Under the pieces are notes generated by a model, which had not been told where the DNA came from, ran no database searches, and saw only the letters and a program-made list of their open reading frames with translations. The position numbers and the translations under genes were made by a program. A DNA stretch of 64,000 bases, taken from NCBI GenBank assembly GCA_043747445.1, contig JAYTPB010000068.1, positions 1 to 64,000 of the forward strand, written 5' to 3'. Below are positions 23,912-33,649 of this stretch, one piece after another. Source of the stretch: Aquisediminimonas sp043747445 (GTDB lineage Bacteria > Pseudomonadota > Alphaproteobacteria > Sphingomonadales > Sphingomonadaceae). How positions within the stretch are numbered: position 1 is the first letter of the stretch; each line of letters starts with the position of its first letter.

Positions 23912-24952
23912 TCAAAATCCTGCTGGTTCGGGCCAGTGCGGCGCGCGCAGTGCCATTACGCGGAACAATGTTCCCATAGCATCGGGCTCAGTCAAACGTT
24001 CCCGCGCCGCGCCAATCTCTGCGGCGCGCGTTGGCGAGGCCTTGGTGAGTGCTGCCGCACGTGCCTCAATCCCAAGCGCAGTCAACCAAGTCCCTTGCCC
24101 AACCGGCCCTGAAACCGCCGCCCCGGCTAGCGCTGCTGCCGCGCTTAGCGTTGCAAAATCCACATGCGCGCTCAGATCCTGCTCACCCACTGAATCAAAT
24201 GGGTTGGCATAGCGATGCCCTTTGACCGCTTGAAGTGTTTCTCCAACCGCTGGGCCGTCATAACCATAATCAACGATCAGCGCCGCGCCGCCTTGTATGC
24301 CTAACCGTTTGGTAAGCGCTGTAACGATGGCAACGCTCGCTGGCGCGCTTTCGATAATGCTGCCAACGGGCGAATCACGCAGCGCCTTTGGGATCAAGCT
24401 TTCGGGCACAGCCTTATCTGCGACGGGCAAAAACAAACGTCCTTGGGCGGCGACCCGCCGCTCGTGCCAGTCCGCACGCCCGCGAATCAATTGATGGATT
24501 GGAAGCGCATCAAAAAATTCATTGGCAACGATCAGGAGTGGCGCATCGCCAGGTAATGTCGATATGTCGTCATGGAATATCGCACCCGGCACCCGCTCGG
24601 CCTGCACGCCTCGCAATGCGGGGCTGGTTTCAACGAAGTGCACGCAAGGCGTGAGGCCAGCCAAAGCCATCGCCCGAAGCGCATCTTGGGCGAGGCTGCC
24701 TCGGCCGGGGCCAAGCTCAACATAATGCACTTGGGGTCGTCCTGTGCGATCCCATAGGTCAGCAAGCCAGACGCCAACAAGTTCGCCGAACATCTGGCTG
24801 ATTTCGGGCGCGGTGGTGAAATCGCCCGCAATCCCGAGCGGATCGCGCGTCGCGTAATAATGCGCGTTTGCGGCTGCCATAAAATGGGCAACCGATATCG
24901 GCCCTTTTTGTCGAATCGCTTCGGCTAAGGCTTCAACAACGCCGCCAGTCAC
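23912..24952 (-). CDS. MidA/NDUFAF7-like SAM-dependent methyltransferase
   Basis: A 346-residue member of the DUF185 (MidA) family; the mitochondrial relative NDUFAF7 dimethylates an arginine of complex I. Motifs are YYATRDPLGIAGDFTTAPEISQMFGELVGVW, YVELGPGRGSLAQDALRA (SAM binding) and ANEFFDALPIHQLI. The start is a GTG at 24952 in a GTGA overlap with the lgt stop. The same gene order lgt-midA-pgeF is common in alphaproteobacteria. Confidence 0.92.
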   Translation of the reverse strand: MTGGVVEALAEAIRQKGPISVAHFMAAANAHYYATRDPLGIAGDFTTAPEISQMFGELVGVWLADLWDRTGRPQVHYVELGPGRGSLAQDALRAMALAGLTPCVHFVETSPALRGVQAERVPGAIFHDDISTLPGDAPLLIVANEFFDALPIHQLIRGRADWHERRVAAQGRLFLPVADKAVPESLIPKALRDSPVGSIIESAPASVAIVTALTKRLGIQGGAALIVDYGYDGPAVGETLQAVKGHRYANPFDSVGEQDLSAHVDFATLSAAAALAGAAVSGPVGQGTWLTALGIEARAAALTKASPTRAAEIGAARERLTEPDAMGTLFRVMALRAPHWPEPAGF

Positions 24953-25812
24953 GCAACACTTGCAGCGCCGCTAACCGATTCGACGCGCACCCGGCGCGAT
25001 TTCGCGGTGAAGATCAGATAAAGCCCGACGAGCAGCATCGGCAGGCTGAGCGTCTGCCCCATAGTCAGCCCCCATGAAAGATTCTCAAGGCCCACATCAG
25101 GCTGACGCAAAAATTCAAGGCCAAAGCGCGCAGCACCGTAAATGACCAAGCCTGTGCCGACGAGCCGCCCCGGATAATAGCGCGAATCGGTTTTCCAGAA
25201 CAGGAACCACAGCACGATCATCGAGACGAGGCCCTCAAGTCCGGCCTCATAAAGCTGGCTTGGGTGCCGGGGAATTTCATCTCCTGTGCCGGGGAAGATT
25301 ACGCCCCAAGCAAGCGTCGTTGGACGCCCCCAAAGTTCCCCGTTCACGAAATTGGCAACGCGCACGAGGACAAGGCCAAAGGGCGTCGCGCAGGCAATAT
25401 AATCGCAGACGCGGAGCATATTGAGCTGATGCTTGCGGCAAAATAGCGAGATCGCGAAGATTGTGCCGAGGAAACCGCCGTGGAGCGACATGCCGCCTTC
25501 CCACAGCCGCAGCACGCTCAGAGGATTGAGAAACATCTCTGGTTTGTAGAAAACACAGTATCCCAGCCGCCCGCCAAGAATGATGCCAAGCGTTGCGTAA
25601 AAAACGAAATCATCAATATGCCGCTTCGCCATTGCAGCGCCCGGCTGAGCAATCAGCTTGGTCAGATACCACCAGCCAAGCATGATGCTCGCGATATAAC
25701 TCAGCGAGTACCAGCGCAGCTTAAACCAGCCAAGATCAAGCAAAACCGGATCAAGCCCGAGTTGGTCATAACGTATGGCTGACGTAGCGTCAGCGAGAAT
25801 CGACAGGATCAA
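24949..25812 (-). CDS. lgt: Prolipoprotein diacylglyceryl transferase
   Basis: Transfers a diacylglyceryl group to the lipobox cysteine of prolipoproteins in the inner membrane. Motifs are GGMSLHGGFLGTI and RVANFVNGELWGRPT, with about seven hydrophobic helices. No ATG start exists in frame; TTG at 25812 (LILSILADATS) has GGGGAAAA four bases before it and is my choice, with another TTG at 25851 as the alternative. It is divergent from the acyl-CoA ligase gene. Several lipoproteins in the window depend on this enzyme. Confidence 0.92.
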   Translation of the reverse strand: MILSILADATSAIRYDQLGLDPVLLDLGWFKLRWYSLSYIASIMLGWWYLTKLIAQPGAAMAKRHIDDFVFYATLGIILGGRLGYCVFYKPEMFLNPLSVLRLWEGGMSLHGGFLGTIFAISLFCRKHQLNMLRVCDYIACATPFGLVLVRVANFVNGELWGRPTTLAWGVIFPGTGDEIPRHPSQLYEAGLEGLVSMIVLWFLFWKTDSRYYPGRLVGTGLVIYGAARFGLEFLRQPDVGLENLSWGLTMGQTLSLPMLLVGLYLIFTAKSRRVRVESVSGAASVA

Positions 25813-25881
25813 GGCTTTTCCCCATGGCTTTTGCCCTCCATAGAGTGGCAAAACGATAAGACCAAGAGGGAGAGATTCGCT

Positions 25882-27591
25882 ATGCCATCAGTGCTCGACA
25901 CGCGCATGGATGCTGTAACCGCACTATTGACCGGCCCGGGTGGGGCAATGCCAGTGTCGACCGTCGAAATCGGCGGGGTCACACTTCCCTTCATCACCGT
26001 CGCGCCGCCCGCTCTGTCGCATTATTTCGCTTATTTCTGCGCGCAGCACGGCGACAAAGAATTTCTTGTCGATGGCGATGAACGGCTGAGCTTTGCGCAA
26101 GTGTATGTGGCGGCAAACCAAGTCGCCAAGGCATTGGTCAGCGGTTACGGCGTAAAGCGCGGAGACAGAGTTGGCATAGCCGCGCGCAACGCGCCGAGCT
26201 GGATCATCCTCTACATGGGCATCCTTATGGCGGGCGGCGTGGCAACGCTGCTCAACGGCTGGTGGCAGGGCGGTGAACTTGCCGACGGGATCGACGATGT
26301 CGGCGTCAGCTTGCTGATCGCCGATGCGCCCCGCGCCAAACGGTTGAGCGAAGCAAACCGCGCGATCATGGCCGAAATGGTCGTGATTGACCTTGGGCTG
26401 CCAACCGCGCAGGCCCTCGCGCCAATTATTGCCAAGGGAACGGGAGACGCGGTACTTCCCGAACTTACCGGGGATGATCTTGCAACGATCCTCTTTACGA
26501 GTGGATCAACTGGCCAATCCAAAGGCGCATATTCAACGCACCGCGCGGTGGTGCAAGGCACGTTTAATTATATCATTCAAGCGATGGGGATGCTCGAACT
26601 CGCGGTTGAGGATGGGCTTGAGATTAAGGAGGGCGCACAGCCAGCAGCACTTCTCAGCGTTCCGCTCTTTCATGTTACGGGCGCAGTGCCGTTAATGCTC
26701 GTCAGTTTTGCGGTTGGCCGCAAGATCGTGATGATGCCAAAATGGGATGCCGCCAAAGCGATGGAGCTTATCCAGCACGAAAAAATTACCAATTTCACTG
26801 GCGTGCCGCTGATGAGTTTTGAGATTATGACGCATCCGGATCGTCATAAATTTGATCTTTCGACGCTTCAGGGGATGGCAGGCGGCGGGGCACCGCGCCC
26901 GGTCGATCATGTTCGCCGCTTGGCCGACGAAATGCCACATGCGCCGCCCGCACTTGGTTACGGCCTCACTGAAACCAACGCGATTGGCTGCGGCAATTAC
27001 GGCCAGAATTATCTTGATAAGCCAAACAGCACGGGGCGTGCATCAGCGCCGCTAGTTGATCTCGCGATCCTTGATGATGACGGCAAACCCGTGCCGCAAG
27101 GCGAACACGGCGAGGTCTCGATTCGCACCGTTGCCAATTTTAGTGGCTATTGGAACCGGCCCGATGCAACCGCAGCGGCAATGACAGCTGACGGCTATTT
27201 CCGCACTGGCGATCTCGGCTACCTTGATCCCGACGGCTATCTTTATATTGTTGATCGCAAGAAAGACATCATCATCCGGGGCGGCGAAAATATAAGCTGC
27301 CAGGAGGTTGAGGCTGCGATTTATGAACATGCAGCGGTTGCCGAATGTGCCGTATTCGGCCTGCCCGATGAGCGGCTGGGTGAGGTTGTCGGTGCGATTG
27401 CCTATTGTCACCCCGGCCAAAGCGCGACTGCCGGAGCACTCGACGCATTTCTTCGGGAACGGCTTGCGGCGTTCAAAGTGCCGCTGCGCCTGTGGTTCTC
27501 GCCCGATCCGCTCCCTCGACTTGGCACCGAAAAGATCGATAAGGTTGGCCTGCGCAAGGCGCACCGTGCGCTGTGGGAAGCCGAGCAATAG
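25882..27591 (+). CDS. AMP-dependent acyl-CoA synthetase/ligase
   Basis: A 569-residue adenylate-forming enzyme that activates a carboxylic acid to an acyl-CoA. The P-loop motif is FTSGSTGQSKGAY, the central motif GYGLTETNA, then TGDLGYLDPDGYLYIVDRKKDIIIRGGENI and a C-terminal catalytic lysine in GTEKIDKVGLRK. Best fit is a medium/long-chain or aryl acid ligase; the substrate cannot be named. ATG 25882 follows GGGAGAGA. The IorB-like gene follows 76 bp later. Confidence 0.9.
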   Translation: MPSVLDTRMDAVTALLTGPGGAMPVSTVEIGGVTLPFITVAPPALSHYFAYFCAQHGDKEFLVDGDERLSFAQVYVAANQVAKALVSGYGVKRGDRVGIAARNAPSWIILYMGILMAGGVATLLNGWWQGGELADGIDDVGVSLLIADAPRAKRLSEANRAIMAEMVVIDLGLPTAQALAPIIAKGTGDAVLPELTGDDLATILFTSGSTGQSKGAYSTHRAVVQGTFNYIIQAMGMLELAVEDGLEIKEGAQPAALLSVPLFHVTGAVPLMLVSFAVGRKIVMMPKWDAAKAMELIQHEKITNFTGVPLMSFEIMTHPDRHKFDLSTLQGMAGGGAPRPVDHVRRLADEMPHAPPALGYGLTETNAIGCGNYGQNYLDKPNSTGRASAPLVDLAILDDDGKPVPQGEHGEVSIRTVANFSGYWNRPDATAAAMTADGYFRTGDLGYLDPDGYLYIVDRKKDIIIRGGENISCQEVEAAIYEHAAVAECAVFGLPDERLGEVVGAIAYCHPGQSATAGALDAFLRERLAAFKVPLRLWFSPDPLPRLGTEKIDKVGLRKAHRALWEAEQ

Positions 27592-27667
27592 GCCAATCGC
27601 GGTGCGGAAATCGGTACAGCCTTAAAACTGCTTTCCACAAGTCGGCGAAATGCACTAACGCGTCGTG

Positions 27668-29890
27668 ATGAACCGGCGTCCGCTGTCCGATATGATCCCT
27701 GATCTTGCTCTGTCGCGCCGCTCGCTGATCGTTGGTGGCGGCGTTGCGGGCGGGCTCGCGATTGCGTGGGCACTTTGGCCGCGCCGCTTTCCGCCCAATT
27801 TGGCGGCAGCCCCCGGCGAAGCAATCCTTAACGCATGGATCAAGATTGGCAAAGACGGCCATGTGATCATCGTCGTGCCGCAGATCGAAATGGGTCAGGG
27901 CAGCTATACGCTCATCCCACAAATCATTGCTGATGAACTTGGGGCCGACTGGCGCACAGTTGGCGTTGAGCCAGCGCCGCTCAATCCGGTTTATGCCAAC
28001 CAACTTTTTGCCCAAGAATGGCAGGATGGCCCCTTTGCAACTGAACCGCTGCAAGTAACGGGCGGTTCAAGTAGCGAACGCAGCTTTGCCGTGGCAGCAC
28101 GGCAGGCGGGGGCAGCAGCGCGCATATTGCTCTGCAAGGCGGCGGCTGCGCGCTGGGATGCGGACTGGCGCGCGTGCGAGACATCGCAGGGTTTTGTCAC
28201 ACGCGGCGATGATCGGATTCGTTTCGGTGAACTGGTTGATGAGGCAGCGGCACAGACATTGCCCAAAGACATCCCGCTGCGCACAGATACTGAAGGGCGG
28301 ATATCTGGACGCGGGGTCAACCGCCTCGATATTCCGGCAAAGATTGACGGCTCGGCCAATTTTGCGGCTGACATCCGCCTGCCTGACATGCTTTATGCTG
28401 CGATCCGTCAGGGGCCGCTTGGCGATAGCCGCCTGATCAAGGCCGATAAAGCGGCGGCTGACCGGATCAGCGGCGTGCTTCACATTGTTGAGCATGAGCG
28501 CTGGGTCGCAGCAGTCGCGACCAACTGGTGGGCGGCAAACCGCGCGCTTGATGTGATGCGCCCGCGCTTTGAAACACAGGGAAAGCTGGCAGAGGATCGT
28601 AGCATCGCGGCTGCACTCGCCCAAGCGCTTGACGGCGATGGCAAACGTATCGCTGAGGCAGGTGATCTTGCTGCGGTCTTTGCTGGGGCGCGCCTCATCA
28701 AGGCTGAATATGACGTTGGCCTTGCAGCCCATGCGGCACTTGAGCCGATGACGGCAACTGCGGCAATTGATGGCGACCGGATGCAATTATGGATTGCCAC
28801 GCAAATGCCGGGGCTGGCCGCGCGCGCCGCTGCCCAAGCAATTGGGATGGATGAAGCCGATGTCACCGTTCATCCAATGCTCGTTGGCGGGTCATTTGGG
28901 CGCAAATATGAAATTGAAATCGCCGCTCAAGCCGCAATCATCGCGAGCAAGGTCAAGCGCCCGGTGCAACTGATCTGGTCACGCGCTGAAGATATGATGC
29001 ACGACCGTTTCCGCCCACCAGCCAAGGCGAGGCTTGCGGCACGGCTCGGTGCTGCGGGCCAAGTTGATGGCTGGCTGTGCAAGATTGCTGCGCCTGACGG
29101 CCTTGGTGAAATGCGCGCGCGGACGCTCGGCGGGCTATCTGCTGATCAAGCGCAGCGTGACCACGCGGGTGAGGCGAGCGCACATGCAGTAGCAGGCGCT
29201 GTCCCGCCATACAGTCTGGTGACCTATGCAGTTGATCATCACCCTGCCGACATCGGCGTCGCAACCGGGAAATGGCGCTCAGGCGCGCATAGCTATACCG
29301 CGTTTTTCACCGAGTCATTTATTGATGAACTCGCCCGGCAAAGCGGGATTGAGCCATTTTCATTTCGCATGGCGATGCTTGGCAGCAACCCCCGGCTTGC
29401 GCTGTGCCTCTCAAAAGCAGCGGCCAAGGGCGGTTGGGATGGCGGCGCACCGGGCACAGGGCAAGGGATTGCATGCCATTCAATGCTCGGCAGCCATATC
29501 GCCGTCCTTGCTGAAGCGCAGATGAGCGATGATCAGCGCGTCCGCGTCACGCGGCTGGTCTGCGTTGCTGATGTTGGTCGAGTGATGAACCCTGATATTG
29601 CGCGCCAGCAGATTGAGGGCGGGCTGCTGTTTGGGATGGCCGCTGCTGTCGGGAACAATGTGAGCATCAAACGCGGCATCGCGGGGCCAAAGCGGCTCGG
29701 TAAACTCGGGCTGCCACGCCTTGCCGATATGCCCGAAATGAGCGTTGAACTTATCGTCAGCAACGGCGAACCCGGCGCGATTGGCGAACTTGGTGTGCCA
29801 GCGGTTGCGCCTGCAATCGCCAATGCACTGTTTGCGGGCACAGGCAGGCGCTTTCGCTCGCTGCCATTATCTCCGGCGCGCGCGTTATGA
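27668..29890 (+). CDS. Xanthine dehydrogenase-family molybdopterin subunit, IorB-like
   Basis: A 740-residue protein of the isoquinoline 1-oxidoreductase beta / aldehyde oxidase family. It has a Tat-like start (LSRRSLIVGGG), then a molybdenum cofactor domain with PQIEMGQGSYTLIPQIIADELG, GGSFGRKYEIEIAAQAA, KWRSGAHSYTAFFTESFIDELA and GAIGELGVPAVAPAIANALF, which carries the active-site glutamate (GELG). Partners normally include a small 2Fe-2S subunit, which is absent here. ATG at 27668 (MNRRPL) is preferred over the overlapping GTG at 27665. The stop overlaps the hemH start (ATGA). Confidence 0.88.
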   Translation: MNRRPLSDMIPDLALSRRSLIVGGGVAGGLAIAWALWPRRFPPNLAAAPGEAILNAWIKIGKDGHVIIVVPQIEMGQGSYTLIPQIIADELGADWRTVGVEPAPLNPVYANQLFAQEWQDGPFATEPLQVTGGSSSERSFAVAARQAGAAARILLCKAAAARWDADWRACETSQGFVTRGDDRIRFGELVDEAAAQTLPKDIPLRTDTEGRISGRGVNRLDIPAKIDGSANFAADIRLPDMLYAAIRQGPLGDSRLIKADKAAADRISGVLHIVEHERWVAAVATNWWAANRALDVMRPRFETQGKLAEDRSIAAALAQALDGDGKRIAEAGDLAAVFAGARLIKAEYDVGLAAHAALEPMTATAAIDGDRMQLWIATQMPGLAARAAAQAIGMDEADVTVHPMLVGGSFGRKYEIEIAAQAAIIASKVKRPVQLIWSRAEDMMHDRFRPPAKARLAARLGAAGQVDGWLCKIAAPDGLGEMRARTLGGLSADQAQRDHAGEASAHAVAGAVPPYSLVTYAVDHHPADIGVATGKWRSGAHSYTAFFTESFIDELARQSGIEPFSFRMAMLGSNPRLALCLSKAAAKGGWDGGAPGTGQGIACHSMLGSHIAVLAEAQMSDDQRVRVTRLVCVADVGRVMNPDIARQQIEGGLLFGMAAAVGNNVSIKRGIAGPKRLGKLGLPRLADMPEMSVELIVSNGEPGAIGELGVPAVAPAIANALFAGTGRRFRSLPLSPARAL

Positions 29891-30894
29891 TCCGTCCCGA
29901 TGATCATCCCGTCACACGGATTGGCAAGGTCGGCGTCTTGATCGTCAATCTCGGTTCGCCCGATGCACCGACGACTGAGGCGGTTAAGCGCTATCTGCTT
30001 GAATTCCTGTCCGATCCGCGTGTCGTCGAAATCCCGTCAATCCTGTGGCAGCCAATCTTGCGCGGTGTCATCCTCAATACCCGGCCAAGCAAATCGGCCG
30101 CCGCCTACCGCGAGGTTTGGAGCGACGAAGGTGCGCCATTGATCGTCATCACCAAACGTCAGACCGAGGCGATGCAAGCGCGACTGGGGCCGGACATCAT
30201 TGTCGATTTTGCGATGCGATACGGCAACCCTTCGATTGAGCAGCGCCTGACAGCACTTCAGGATCAAGGCTGTGACCGCATCCTCATCGCGCCGCTTTAC
30301 CCGCAATATAGCGGGGCGACGACCGCGACTGTCAATGACATGGTGTTCAAAACGCTTGGGCAGATGCGCTGGCAACCCGCAATCCGGACGCTGCCGCCTT
30401 ACTATGATGATCCAGCGCATATTGCTGCACTCAAGACCGATATCGAAGCTGGCCTCGCAGCGCTTCCCTTTACGCCTGACGCAGTGATGGCGAGTTTTCA
30501 TTCGATGCCTGAGCGTACTTTGCTGCGCGGCGATCCATACCACTGTCAGTGCCAGAAGACCGCGCGTCTGCTTGGCGAAGCACTTGGCCTTGAATTGATC
30601 GTATCGTTTCAATCACGGCTCGGTCGCGCAAAATGGCTTGGGCCTGCAACCGATGCAACGTTAGAGGAGCTTCCCGGCAAAGGCATTCGCAAGCTGGCGG
30701 TAGTCGCACCGGGTTTTTCTGCGGACAATCTTGAGACTCTTGAGGAAGTCGCGATCCGGGGCCGCGAAAGCTTCCTTGAAGCTGGCGGAACCGACTTTGC
30801 CTATCTCCCCTGCCTCAACGATAGTCAGCCAGGACTCGACATGCTCGCTACTTTACTTTCGCGTGAACTTGAAGGGTGGGCAAAGCCGCGCTAG
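29887..30894 (+). CDS. hemH: Ferrochelatase
   Basis: Inserts ferrous iron into protoporphyrin IX, the last step of haem synthesis. The 335-residue protein contains VGVLIVNLGSPDAPTTEAV, YPQYSGATT, SFHSMPERTLLRGDPYHCQCQKTARLLGEALG (including the active-site His in SFHS) and SFQSRLGRAKWLGP. Its ATG overlaps the stop of the preceding molybdoprotein gene. The phaB gene begins 31 bp after its stop. Confidence 0.96.
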   Translation: MIRPDDHPVTRIGKVGVLIVNLGSPDAPTTEAVKRYLLEFLSDPRVVEIPSILWQPILRGVILNTRPSKSAAAYREVWSDEGAPLIVITKRQTEAMQARLGPDIIVDFAMRYGNPSIEQRLTALQDQGCDRILIAPLYPQYSGATTATVNDMVFKTLGQMRWQPAIRTLPPYYDDPAHIAALKTDIEAGLAALPFTPDAVMASFHSMPERTLLRGDPYHCQCQKTARLLGEALGLELIVSFQSRLGRAKWLGPATDATLEELPGKGIRKLAVVAPGFSADNLETLEEVAIRGRESFLEAGGTDFAYLPCLNDSQPGLDMLATLLSRELEGWAKPR

Positions 30895-30924
30895 CGTCAT
30901 CTCAAATCACAACAGGAGAGAGAT

Positions 30925-31647
30925 ATGGCACGCGTCGCAATTGTAACCGGAGGCACTCGCGGAATTGGAGAGGCAATTAGCGTTGCTTTGAAGGATCAGG
31001 GCTTTACCGTTGCCGCAAGCTATGCCGGCAATGTTGAGCGCGCCAAGGCCTTCACTGAGCGGACGGGAATCGCGACCTACCAGTGGGATGTGGCCGACCA
31101 TGCGGCCTGCCTTTCGGCCTGCGCACAGATTGCGACTGATCTTGGCGCGGTTGATGTCGTGATCAACAATGCCGGGATCACGCGCGACGGCACTTTGCTG
31201 CGGATGAGCTACGAAGCGTGGAAAGAGGTGATCGACACCAATCTTGGCGGCTGCTTCAACATGGCGAAGGCAACCTTCCCCGGAATGCTTGAGCGCGGCT
31301 GGGGACGGATCGTCAATATCGGATCAATCAACGGGCAAGCAGGCCAGTACGGCCAAGTTAATTATGCCGCCGCCAAATCAGGTATCCACGGTTTCACCAA
31401 AGCGTTGGCGCAAGAGGGCGCTAAAAAGGGTGTCACCGTCAACGCAATCGCGCCAGGCTATATTGATACTGACATGGTCGCCGCCGTTCCCGCTGAAGTG
31501 CTGGCCAAGATTGTTGCGAAAATTCCGGTTGGTCGCCTTGGCCAAGCAAGCGAAATCGCGCGGGCGGTTGGCTTCCTCTGCTCGGATGACGGCGGGTTCA
31601 TCACTGGATCAACGCTGTCAATCAACGGCGGACAGCATATGTATTGA
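30925..31647 (+). CDS. phaB: Acetoacetyl-CoA reductase, PhaB-type SDR
   Basis: A 240-residue NADPH-dependent short-chain dehydrogenase that reduces acetoacetyl-CoA to (R)-3-hydroxybutyryl-CoA, the monomer for polyhydroxyalkanoate. TGGTRGIGEAI gives the nucleotide-binding site, NNAGITRDGTL the conserved strand and YGQVNYAAAKSGI the catalytic Tyr and Lys. Length and sequence fit PhaB better than FabG. A strong ribosome binding site (AGGAGAGAG) precedes it. No phaC or phaA is in the window. Confidence 0.9.
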   Translation: MARVAIVTGGTRGIGEAISVALKDQGFTVAASYAGNVERAKAFTERTGIATYQWDVADHAACLSACAQIATDLGAVDVVINNAGITRDGTLLRMSYEAWKEVIDTNLGGCFNMAKATFPGMLERGWGRIVNIGSINGQAGQYGQVNYAAAKSGIHGFTKALAQEGAKKGVTVNAIAPGYIDTDMVAAVPAEVLAKIVAKIPVGRLGQASEIARAVGFLCSDDGGFITGSTLSINGGQHMY

Positions 31648-31649
31648 GC

Positions 31650-31889
31650 ATGGGGCCAATCAAACGCTCAGTCACAATCGCAGGCCACGAAACCTCAATC
31701 AGCCTTGAGCCGCTGTTTTGGCAAGGGTTGAGCGAGGCGGCAATGGTGCTTGGTTTACCGCTCAATGCCTTGATCGCACGGATTGATGCGGAACGGATTG
31801 AGGCGACTAACCCACCCAACCTCGCAAGCGCGCTCCGCGTCTGGCTCTATGCGCGGGCGCGGGGTTCGGTTAATGAAACATTATCATAA
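31650..31889 (+). CDS. Ribbon-helix-helix domain protein
   Basis: A 79-residue protein with an RHH_4-type domain: IKRSVTIAGHETSISLEPLFWQGLSEAAMVLGLPLNALIARID, then NLASALRVWLYARARG. The family may bind DNA as a dimer; targets are unknown. ATG 31650 is chosen; TTG at 31644 would overlap the phaB stop. It is probably co-transcribed with phaB. Confidence 0.8.
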   Translation: MGPIKRSVTIAGHETSISLEPLFWQGLSEAAMVLGLPLNALIARIDAERIEATNPPNLASALRVWLYARARGSVNETLS

Positions 31890-31905
31890 TCCGGAGACCA
31901 CCCCA

Positions 31906-32148
31906 ATGTTCCGCAAACTCTTTCTCGATCATCCTGCCGAAGTCGGTGAGAGTTACCGCGAGCATTTCGGTGTCGCCTCAAGCTTTGGGGTAATCATGAT
32001 TATCGGCGGGCTTGGTGCAATCGTTCACGCCTTCATACCCGCTTGGTGCAAAACCACTGGCAGCACGACGATCAATCGACTTCACAAACGGATCGTCGAT
32101 GCGCGCGGCGCAAACCGCGATGCGCGCACCATCGAATGGATGATCTGA
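31906..32148 (+). CDS. DUF6356 family small protein
   Basis: An 80-residue protein, MFRKLFLDHPAEVGESYREHF followed by a hydrophobic helix (GVIMIIGGLGAIVHAFIPAWC) and a short basic tail (NRLHKRIVDARGA). The pattern fits the DUF6356 family of alphaproteobacterial membrane proteins of unknown function. Start at 31906 is supported by GGAGACC upstream. It overlaps the next gene's start. Confidence 0.8.
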   Translation: MFRKLFLDHPAEVGESYREHFGVASSFGVIMIIGGLGAIVHAFIPAWCKTTGSTTINRLHKRIVDARGANRDARTIEWMI

Positions 32149-32885
32149 CCCCGCCGCTATGGCTTGTCCGCGCCGACGGCGTCCGCCTTGCCTATCGTCA
32201 CCAGCCCGGCAAAGGGCCAACGCTGGTGTTCCTACCCGGCTACATGTCGGACATGCAGGGCAGCAAAGCACTTGCGCTCGAAGCATGGGCAATTCGCAAA
32301 GGCAGGGCGATGCTGCGTCTCGACTATTCGGGATGCGGTGAGAGCGAAGGCGTATTTGAAAACGGTACGCTTGATATCTGGCGCGATGATGTGCTGCTCA
32401 TGATTGACCTGTTGATCCGGGAGCCAGTGATATTGGTTGGATCATCAATGGGTGGGTGGCTCGCACTCCTGATTGCGCGTGCCCTGCCTAGCCAAGTGGT
32501 TGGAGTGGTCGGAATCGCGAGCGCACCTGACTTCACTGACTGGGGGTTTAGCGATGCGGAAAAGGGCAGACTCGCCAAATATGGCCGCCTTGAGCGCGTA
32601 TCCGAATATGGCCCCGAGCCGATGATCACCACGCGCGCTTTCTGCGAATCGGGCAAGGCCAATCGCCTGCTGCAAAGCGAGATCGCGATTGATTGCCCGG
32701 TGCGGCTGATCCACGGGCAAGACGATCCCGACGTGCCGTGGCAGATCAGCCTTGATATTGCCGCGCAGCTTCGTTCAGCCGATGTGCAGACGCTGCTGAT
32801 AAAAGACGGCGATCACCGCTTGTCGCGCCCGCAGGATATCGCGGTGCTGTTGCGAACGGTACGTGAATTGCTGGAGGCATTATGA
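32136..32885 (+). CDS. Alpha/beta hydrolase
   Basis: A 249-residue alpha/beta hydrolase fold protein. The nucleophile elbow is VGSSMGGWLAL; upstream TLVFLPGYMSDMQGSKA is the oxyanion-hole region, LRLDYSGCGESEG follows, and HGQDDPDVPW plus DGDHRLSRPQD supply the acid and the histidine. It resembles the ABHD10-like branch. ATG 32136 lies within the 3' end of the previous gene, and its stop overlaps the next start (ATGA). Confidence 0.88.
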   Translation: MDDLTPPLWLVRADGVRLAYRHQPGKGPTLVFLPGYMSDMQGSKALALEAWAIRKGRAMLRLDYSGCGESEGVFENGTLDIWRDDVLLMIDLLIREPVILVGSSMGGWLALLIARALPSQVVGVVGIASAPDFTDWGFSDAEKGRLAKYGRLERVSEYGPEPMITTRAFCESGKANRLLQSEIAIDCPVRLIHGQDDPDVPWQISLDIAAQLRSADVQTLLIKDGDHRLSRPQDIAVLLRTVRELLEAL

Positions 32886-33631
32886 CCCTATTTTTAGCCG
32901 TGCTGGCAGCCGCAGCGCCCGAATCCAACGCGGCGCGCTTTGCCGACTGTGTGGCGCTTGCCAATACGAACCCGGCCAAGGCACTTGATGAGGCAGGCGA
33001 GTGGCGGATCAAAGGCGGTGGCGTTCTTGCCCGCCAATGCACCGGGCTTGCCTACGCCGCGCTCAACCGCTGGCAAAGTGCAGCGCTCGCTTTTGAACAA
33101 GCCGCCAAAGCATCGGAGGCTGATGGTGACGGGCGTTCAGCGCGGCTTTGGGTGCTAGCGGGCAATGCCGCGCTGGCCGGGCGCGAAGCTGTCAAGGCGC
33201 GTGCGTATTTCGATACAGCGCTTTCGAGCGGCATCCTCAAAGGCGGCGAAGCGGGCGAAGCGCATCTTGACCGCGCCCGCGCGCGCTTTGCGGCAAATGA
33301 CACTAAGGGCGCACGCGTAGACCTTGATGCAGCGCTCAAGCTTGTGCCTGCCGATCCGCTCGCCTGGCTGCTTTCTGCAACGCTCGCGCGCGGTGACGGT
33401 GACCTCAAACGCGCTCAAGCCGACATTATCGAGGCAACCAAACGCGCACCCGATGATGCGTCTGTCGCCAATGAAGCGGGTAATATCGCGGTGATGTCTG
33501 GCGCCGATGAGGAAGCCCGCGCCTCATGGGAGGAAGCTGTCCGGATCAAACCCGATAGCCCGGCGGGTAAGGCAGCGGCTGCAGCACTAGCGCAACTACC
33601 GCCAAAATCAGGGGCTGCACCAAAGCCATAA
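32882..33631 (+). CDS. Secreted TPR-repeat protein
   Basis: A 249-residue protein with a short signal sequence (MTLFLAVLAAAAPESNA) and TPR-like helical repeats through most of its length (about 55-225): AALNRWQSAALAFEQAAKAS, AREAVKARAYFDTALSSG, GARVDLDAALKLVPADPLAW, and EEARASWEEAVRIKPDSP. TPRs mediate protein contacts; partners are not evident. It overlaps the hydrolase gene and is probably in the same operon. Confidence 0.8.
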   Translation: MTLFLAVLAAAAPESNAARFADCVALANTNPAKALDEAGEWRIKGGGVLARQCTGLAYAALNRWQSAALAFEQAAKASEADGDGRSARLWVLAGNAALAGREAVKARAYFDTALSSGILKGGEAGEAHLDRARARFAANDTKGARVDLDAALKLVPADPLAWLLSATLARGDGDLKRAQADIIEATKRAPDDASVANEAGNIAVMSGADEEARASWEEAVRIKPDSPAGKAAAAALAQLPPKSGAAPKP

Positions 33632-33649
33632 ACAGGTTAATGGGAAGAC

